DNA of 64,000 nt from Deltaproteobacteria bacterium (GTDB taxonomy: Bacteria; Desulfobacterota; Syntrophia; Syntrophales; JAFGHS01): positions 39,603-103,602 of the forward strand of contig JAFGLN010000031.1 of assembly GCA_016928025.1 (NCBI GenBank), in the 5' to 3' direction. The translations under genes were made by a program, and so were the position numbers. This document shows, piece after piece, positions 60,873 to 64,000 of the stretch. The notes beneath the pieces are model-generated. The model worked only from the letters and a program-made list of their open reading frames with translations, searched no databases and was not told the origin of the DNA. The stretch's first letter is position 1; each line of letters starts with the position of its first letter.

Positions 60873-62096
60873 ATGAAAATCAAACCATTGAGCGGAATCA
60901 GAATTCTGGATCTTACGTGGGTATATGCGGGTCCTTTCGCGACGCAAATTCTGGGCGACCTCGGCGCGGAAGTTGTCAAAATCGAGGCAGGCCCTATCGG
61001 GGACAAGACGCGCATCATGCCGCCTTTTAAAAACGGGTACAGCGGTTACTTTGCCACGCTCAACCGAGGCAAGAAATCGCTGGCCCTCGATTTGAAGCAG
61101 GAAAAGGGTCGTGAAGTATTTTTTGAACTTGTGAAAAAATGCGACGTCTTGGCGGAAAACTTTTCACCAGGTGCTCTCGACCAGTTGGGTTTGAGTTTCG
61201 AGGAGGTCAGAAAACACAATTCAAGAATAATTTATGCATCGGCGTCCGGTTTCGGCAGCTACGGCCCTTACTCAAACCGGCCCTGCATCGATCCGGTGGG
61301 CCAAGCCATGGGAGGTCTCATGAGCCTGACGGGTTATCCCGACAGGTCACCTCTCAAAACCGGACCGGGCATAGCCGACGCCGTTATGGGACTTTATCTG
61401 GTTTCCGGTATCCTATCTGCCCTTAGACTGCGCGACCTGACCGGAGAAGCGCAAAGAATCGAAGTCGCCATGATGGACAGCATCTTCTCGGTGCTGGAGG
61501 AAAACGTCATCAAGACAAGCATGGAAGGCGAACCTGCGCCGCGGCGCGGTAATTTGGATCCCTTCGGCGTTCCCTGGGATACTTTTCTGACCAAGGATGG
61601 CCGCTGGGTAATGGTATGCGCTTTCAGCAGCCCTGTCTTTGAGGAGCTTTACGGCATAATGGGCCGGCAGGACCTGGTGGAGAAGTATAGAGGAGACAAC
61701 ATCGAGGCTTTTCTCAACCGGGCGGCAAACCAGCAGGAGCTCAACGAAGCTTTTGCGGCCTGGCTCAAAGAAAACATGACCGCTGAGGATTTGGAAAACC
61801 TTTTTGTAGCCATGGACGCGCCGATGGGCATCGTCAAGGATGTCAAGGAATTATTGGACGACCCCCATCTGAAGACCAGAGGCATGGTTGTCGTCGTCAA
61901 CCATCCCAAACTGGGGCCCGTAAAAACCTACAATTTGCCCATAAAATTTTTCGGCGCCGAGGCAGGTGTAACGGGTGAAGAGGTTCCTCTCGATCCCGAT
62001 CTGGGTGAACACAGCAACGAGATATTAACGGTCCTCCTTGGAAAAACGGAGGAGGAGATTCGAAAGCTTCGCGAAGACAACGTCATCTGGACTTAA
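60873..62096 (+). CDS. CaiB/BaiF family CoA-transferase
   Basis: A 407-residue class III CoA-transferase. SGIRILDLTWVYAGPFATQILGDLGAEVVKIE is the N-terminal signature (residues 6-37), RIIYASASGFGSYGPY follows, and D169 in PGIADAVMGLY is the catalytic Asp that forms the aspartyl-CoA anhydride. PRRGNLDPFGVPWDTF and GIVKDVKELLDDPHLKTRGM are also typical. AGAGAGG lies before the ATG. It moves CoA between acids, probably from succinyl- or acetyl-CoA to the imported acid, ahead of the acyl-CoA dehydrogenase. Substrate unknown; a paralogue ends at base 260 of this window. Confidence 0.93.
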   Translation: MKIKPLSGIRILDLTWVYAGPFATQILGDLGAEVVKIEAGPIGDKTRIMPPFKNGYSGYFATLNRGKKSLALDLKQEKGREVFFELVKKCDVLAENFSPGALDQLGLSFEEVRKHNSRIIYASASGFGSYGPYSNRPCIDPVGQAMGGLMSLTGYPDRSPLKTGPGIADAVMGLYLVSGILSALRLRDLTGEAQRIEVAMMDSIFSVLEENVIKTSMEGEPAPRRGNLDPFGVPWDTFLTKDGRWVMVCAFSSPVFEELYGIMGRQDLVEKYRGDNIEAFLNRAANQQELNEAFAAWLKENMTAEDLENLFVAMDAPMGIVKDVKELLDDPHLKTRGMVVVVNHPKLGPVKTYNLPIKFFGAEAGVTGEEVPLDPDLGEHSNEILTVLLGKTEEEIRKLREDNVIWT

Positions 62097-62104
62097 AGAG
62101 AAGG

Positions 62105-62315
62105 GTCAGTTCTTCACTCTTGACAGAATTGCAATCCAAGGGGGTGTCAAAGAGAGGTAGAGAAAACTCGCTAATATTTATAAAAGAATGTTTGACAGAT
62201 TATTTTGTTGCTGCCAAATCTGTTGAACTATGCGCCGCTGGATTGTAACCGCGCAATTCCGAAAATCGTGCGCAAAAAACGAACATGACGATTTTGTCAA
62301 GAGTGAAGAACTGAC
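62105..62315. mobile_element. MITE-like element with near-perfect 25-bp terminal inverted repeats
   Basis: The left end (62105-62129) and the right end (62291-62315) are inverted copies matching at 24 of 25 bases: GTCAGTTCTTCACTCTTGAC is the shared core. They bracket about 160 bases that encode no protein and contain a second imperfect inverted repeat (GTTTGACAGATT/AAATCTGTTGAAC). It lies between the CaiB/BaiF stop and the acyl-CoA dehydrogenase start (62335). The core resembles ends seen near REP-associated tyrosine transposases (from memory). The right end lies just before the GAAGGAG ribosome-binding site. Confidence 0.75.
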
Positions 62316-62334
62316 TCAAAGAAGGAGTAATGAT

Positions 62335-63477
62335 ATGGATTTTGAACTTACTGAAGAAATGAAAATGTTGAAGGACATGACGCGTAAGTTCGCGATGGCG
62401 GAGATTGCGCCGGTTGTGCGCGAGAGCGACGAGCATGAGAAGTACACGCCGGAAATCAGAAAAAAGGCCGCGCAGAACGGCCTGGTCGGCGCGTGGATTC
62501 CCGAAGAATACGGCGGCGCCGGCGTCGGCATTCTAGGCAACGCCCTTATCACGGAAGAAATATCAAAAATCGATATGGGCATCAGCCTCAACGTCGTTGC
62601 TTCCGGCTTCGGCTGCGAATCCATTTTGAATTACGGAACGGAGGAGCAGAAGAAAAAATACCTGCCGCCGATCTGTACGGGCGAGCAGGTGTGTGCGGGC
62701 GCCTACACGGAGCCCAACGCGGGCACTGACGTCGCGGGCTACAAGACGCGGGCCGTCAAAGACGGCGGTGACTACGTCATCAACGGCAACAAGATGTTCA
62801 TCACCAACGGCACCGTCTGTGACTTCATGGTGGCGCAGTGCATCACCAATCCGGAAGAGAAGCGCCACAACAGCTTCAGCCTCATCATCGTCCCCGCGGA
62901 CGCAAAAGGCGTGACGCGAAGCAAAATCCGCGGCAAGATGGGCATCCGCTCCAGCGACACAGCGGAAATAGCCTTCGAAGATGTACGGGTGCCGCAAAGC
63001 AATTTGCTGGGAAAAGAAGGCAACGGCTTCCGCCAGCTCATGCATTTTTTCGACATCACCCGCATCATGGTCTCCGGCCAGGCGCTGGGCCTGTCGGAAG
63101 CATGTCTTGAAGCCAGCGTCAAATACGTGAAAGAAAGAACCGCCTTCGGCGCCCCCCTCGGCACCTTCCAGATGACGCAAATGAAATTGACCGAGATGGC
63201 CATCCGCATTGAAGCACTGCGCGGGTTGATCTACCGCGCCGCGTGGCTCATCGACAACGGCAAGCCTGATTATACGCTGGCGGCCATGGCGAAATTCTAC
63301 GGCGGGCAGACAGCGGTGTTTTGCGCCAACTACGCCGTAGAGCTGCACGGCGGCTACGGCTACATCGACGAATACCCCGTCCAAAAAATGTATCGCGACG
63401 CCAAGATCCTGGAGATTTATGAGGGAACAAAGGAAGCTGAAATAATGACGATCGGCCGGGCGCTGCAGGCAAGGTAA
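62335..63477 (+). CDS. acyl-CoA dehydrogenase
   Basis: A 380-residue acyl-CoA dehydrogenase of the short/medium/branched-chain type. GAYTEPNAGTDVAGYKTR is the FAD-contact T-E-P-x-A-G-T/S-D segment, INGNKMFITNGTVCD is the flavin-edge motif, FEDVRVPQSNLLGKEG follows, and LEIYEGTKEAEIMTIGR carries catalytic E363 in the usual Y-E-G-T motif. ATG at 62335 was chosen over the upstream 62230 because GAAGGAG precedes it and the longer form would start inside a MITE-like element. It belongs to the APC permease-CoA transferase set. Substrate unknown. Confidence 0.93.
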   Translation: MDFELTEEMKMLKDMTRKFAMAEIAPVVRESDEHEKYTPEIRKKAAQNGLVGAWIPEEYGGAGVGILGNALITEEISKIDMGISLNVVASGFGCESILNYGTEEQKKKYLPPICTGEQVCAGAYTEPNAGTDVAGYKTRAVKDGGDYVINGNKMFITNGTVCDFMVAQCITNPEEKRHNSFSLIIVPADAKGVTRSKIRGKMGIRSSDTAEIAFEDVRVPQSNLLGKEGNGFRQLMHFFDITRIMVSGQALGLSEACLEASVKYVKERTAFGAPLGTFQMTQMKLTEMAIRIEALRGLIYRAAWLIDNGKPDYTLAAMAKFYGGQTAVFCANYAVELHGGYGYIDEYPVQKMYRDAKILEIYEGTKEAEIMTIGRALQAR

Positions 63478-63481
63478 GAAT

Positions 63482-63532
63482 TAAAAAAAGCGGTAGGTGA
63501 TTTCCATCTGCCGCTTTGCCCGAAAATTTTTC
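63482..63532 (+). terminator. probable terminator after acyl-CoA dehydrogenase
   Basis: AAAGCGGTAG (63487-63496) pairs with CTGCCGCTTT (63508-63517) with one G-T wobble. It is preceded by an A-run and followed a few bases later by AAAATTTTT. It lies 10 bases after the stop. Confidence 0.55.
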
Positions 63533-64000
63533 TCAATGAAATAAATAATCTATGATTTAAGCCACGTTATCAGGACCCTATCCGAAAATCAAGCAGGATT
63601 GAATAGTTTCCTTTTATGCCCCGTCCGCGATGGATGTCACAAGGCTGGAGCTTATTTTACTGTTGGGACCAGATTTAAAATCTGATTCCAGAAACGGAAA
63701 GCCGTTGACAGGTATGCGTATGTCGGTATAGTGATGGCGCTATTGAAGCGTCCAGAGAGATGGCATGTCATAACTTCGAGCGATAAATGGGACGCCCTTT
63801 ACATTTTTATATTTGAAAATACCATCTTTCATGATAGAACCCATTCTAACCCATCTTCCGCAGTTATGAAGTTCGGAAGATGTGATATCAAATAGTGACG
63901 ATTAAAATCAGGTCATTTTCGTCACTACATTTTCAACGATCTTTGGTTTGTTTGGGAGCAAAATCTTCAGTCGTTGAAGAAGGATTTTGAGACCCTTTGA
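63533..64000. other. terminal 468 bases without a confident gene
   Basis: No gene was recognised on either strand. A perfect odd palindrome, CAGATTTAAAATCTG at 63670-63684, and a candidate promoter (TTGACA 63705-63710, 16 bases, TATAGT 63727-63732) lie here, possibly for a gene beyond the window. Confidence 0.5.
63705..63732 (+). promoter_or_regulatory. candidate sigma70 promoter near window end
   Basis: TTGACA (63705-63710), a 16-base spacer and TATAGT (63727-63732). It has no visible gene in the next 270 bases, so support is weak. Confidence 0.35.

Overview
The window reads as chromosome of an anaerobic, probably syntrophic or sulfate-reducing bacterium of the Desulfobacterota/Syntrophales type. 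This is inferred from gene content, not from a marker gene. The pointers are a giant BadF/HgdC-type ATPase (acyl-CoA dehydratase activase family), desulforedoxin-like microproteins, a minimal two-gene SUF-like Fe-S assembly system, and many acyl-CoA ligases, acyl-CoA dehydrogenases and CaiB/BaiF transferases. No rRNA, tRNA, CRISPR array or intact mobile element was found.

Layout. 1-16.4 kb is a catabolic acyl-CoA region: the end of a CaiB/BaiF CoA-transferase, an SMP-30 lactonase, an alpha/beta hydrolase, an AMP-forming CoA ligase, two tandem desulforedoxins, a nitronate-monooxygenase-like flavoprotein and an M29/NicX-like metalloenzyme. These are followed by a split B12-dependent acyl-CoA mutase (large subunit, B12 subunit, MeaB chaperone) interleaved with an MmgE/PrpD protein and a second CoA ligase. 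A crotonase and an SDR on the minus strand and an acyl-CoA dehydrogenase complete it. The mutase departs from methylmalonyl-CoA mutase at several positions recalled as active-site residues, so its substrate is open. Related intergenic repeats sit after the mutase, MmgE/PrpD and ligase genes.

16.4-41 kb is mostly housekeeping: uvrB, a SPOR protein, a J-like/HTH protein paired with a MinD/ParA ATPase, uvrC, mntP, an O6-alkylguanine methyltransferase, a lipid kinase, a class IB (YtpB-type) terpene synthase translationally coupled to the 1437-aa activase, purN, lysA, purM, an SDR, an acyl-CoA carboxylase carboxyltransferase, the smsB/smsC pair, a HAD phosphatase, a putative amidoligase and a methyltransferase.

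42-50 kb holds a LysR regulator and a branched-chain amino-acid (liv-type) ABC transporter whose first ATPase gene has a stop codon inside its Walker A motif. It is followed by a minus-strand acyl-CoA dehydrogenase that lacks the usual catalytic glutamate and begins inside a truncated ion-channel reading frame. 50-55 kb holds a PQQ-propeller membrane protein and a 1190-aa exported multidomain protein with dockerin-like repeats. 55-63.5 kb is a second catabolic cluster: MFS carrier, NDP-forming acyl-CoA synthetase, a decayed IS91-type transposase, a DUF6125-like protein, an APC permease, a CaiB/BaiF transferase and an acyl-CoA dehydrogenase. A 211-bp MITE-like element with near-perfect 25-bp terminal inverted repeats separates the last two. 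The final 520 bases hold only a probable terminator and a candidate promoter.
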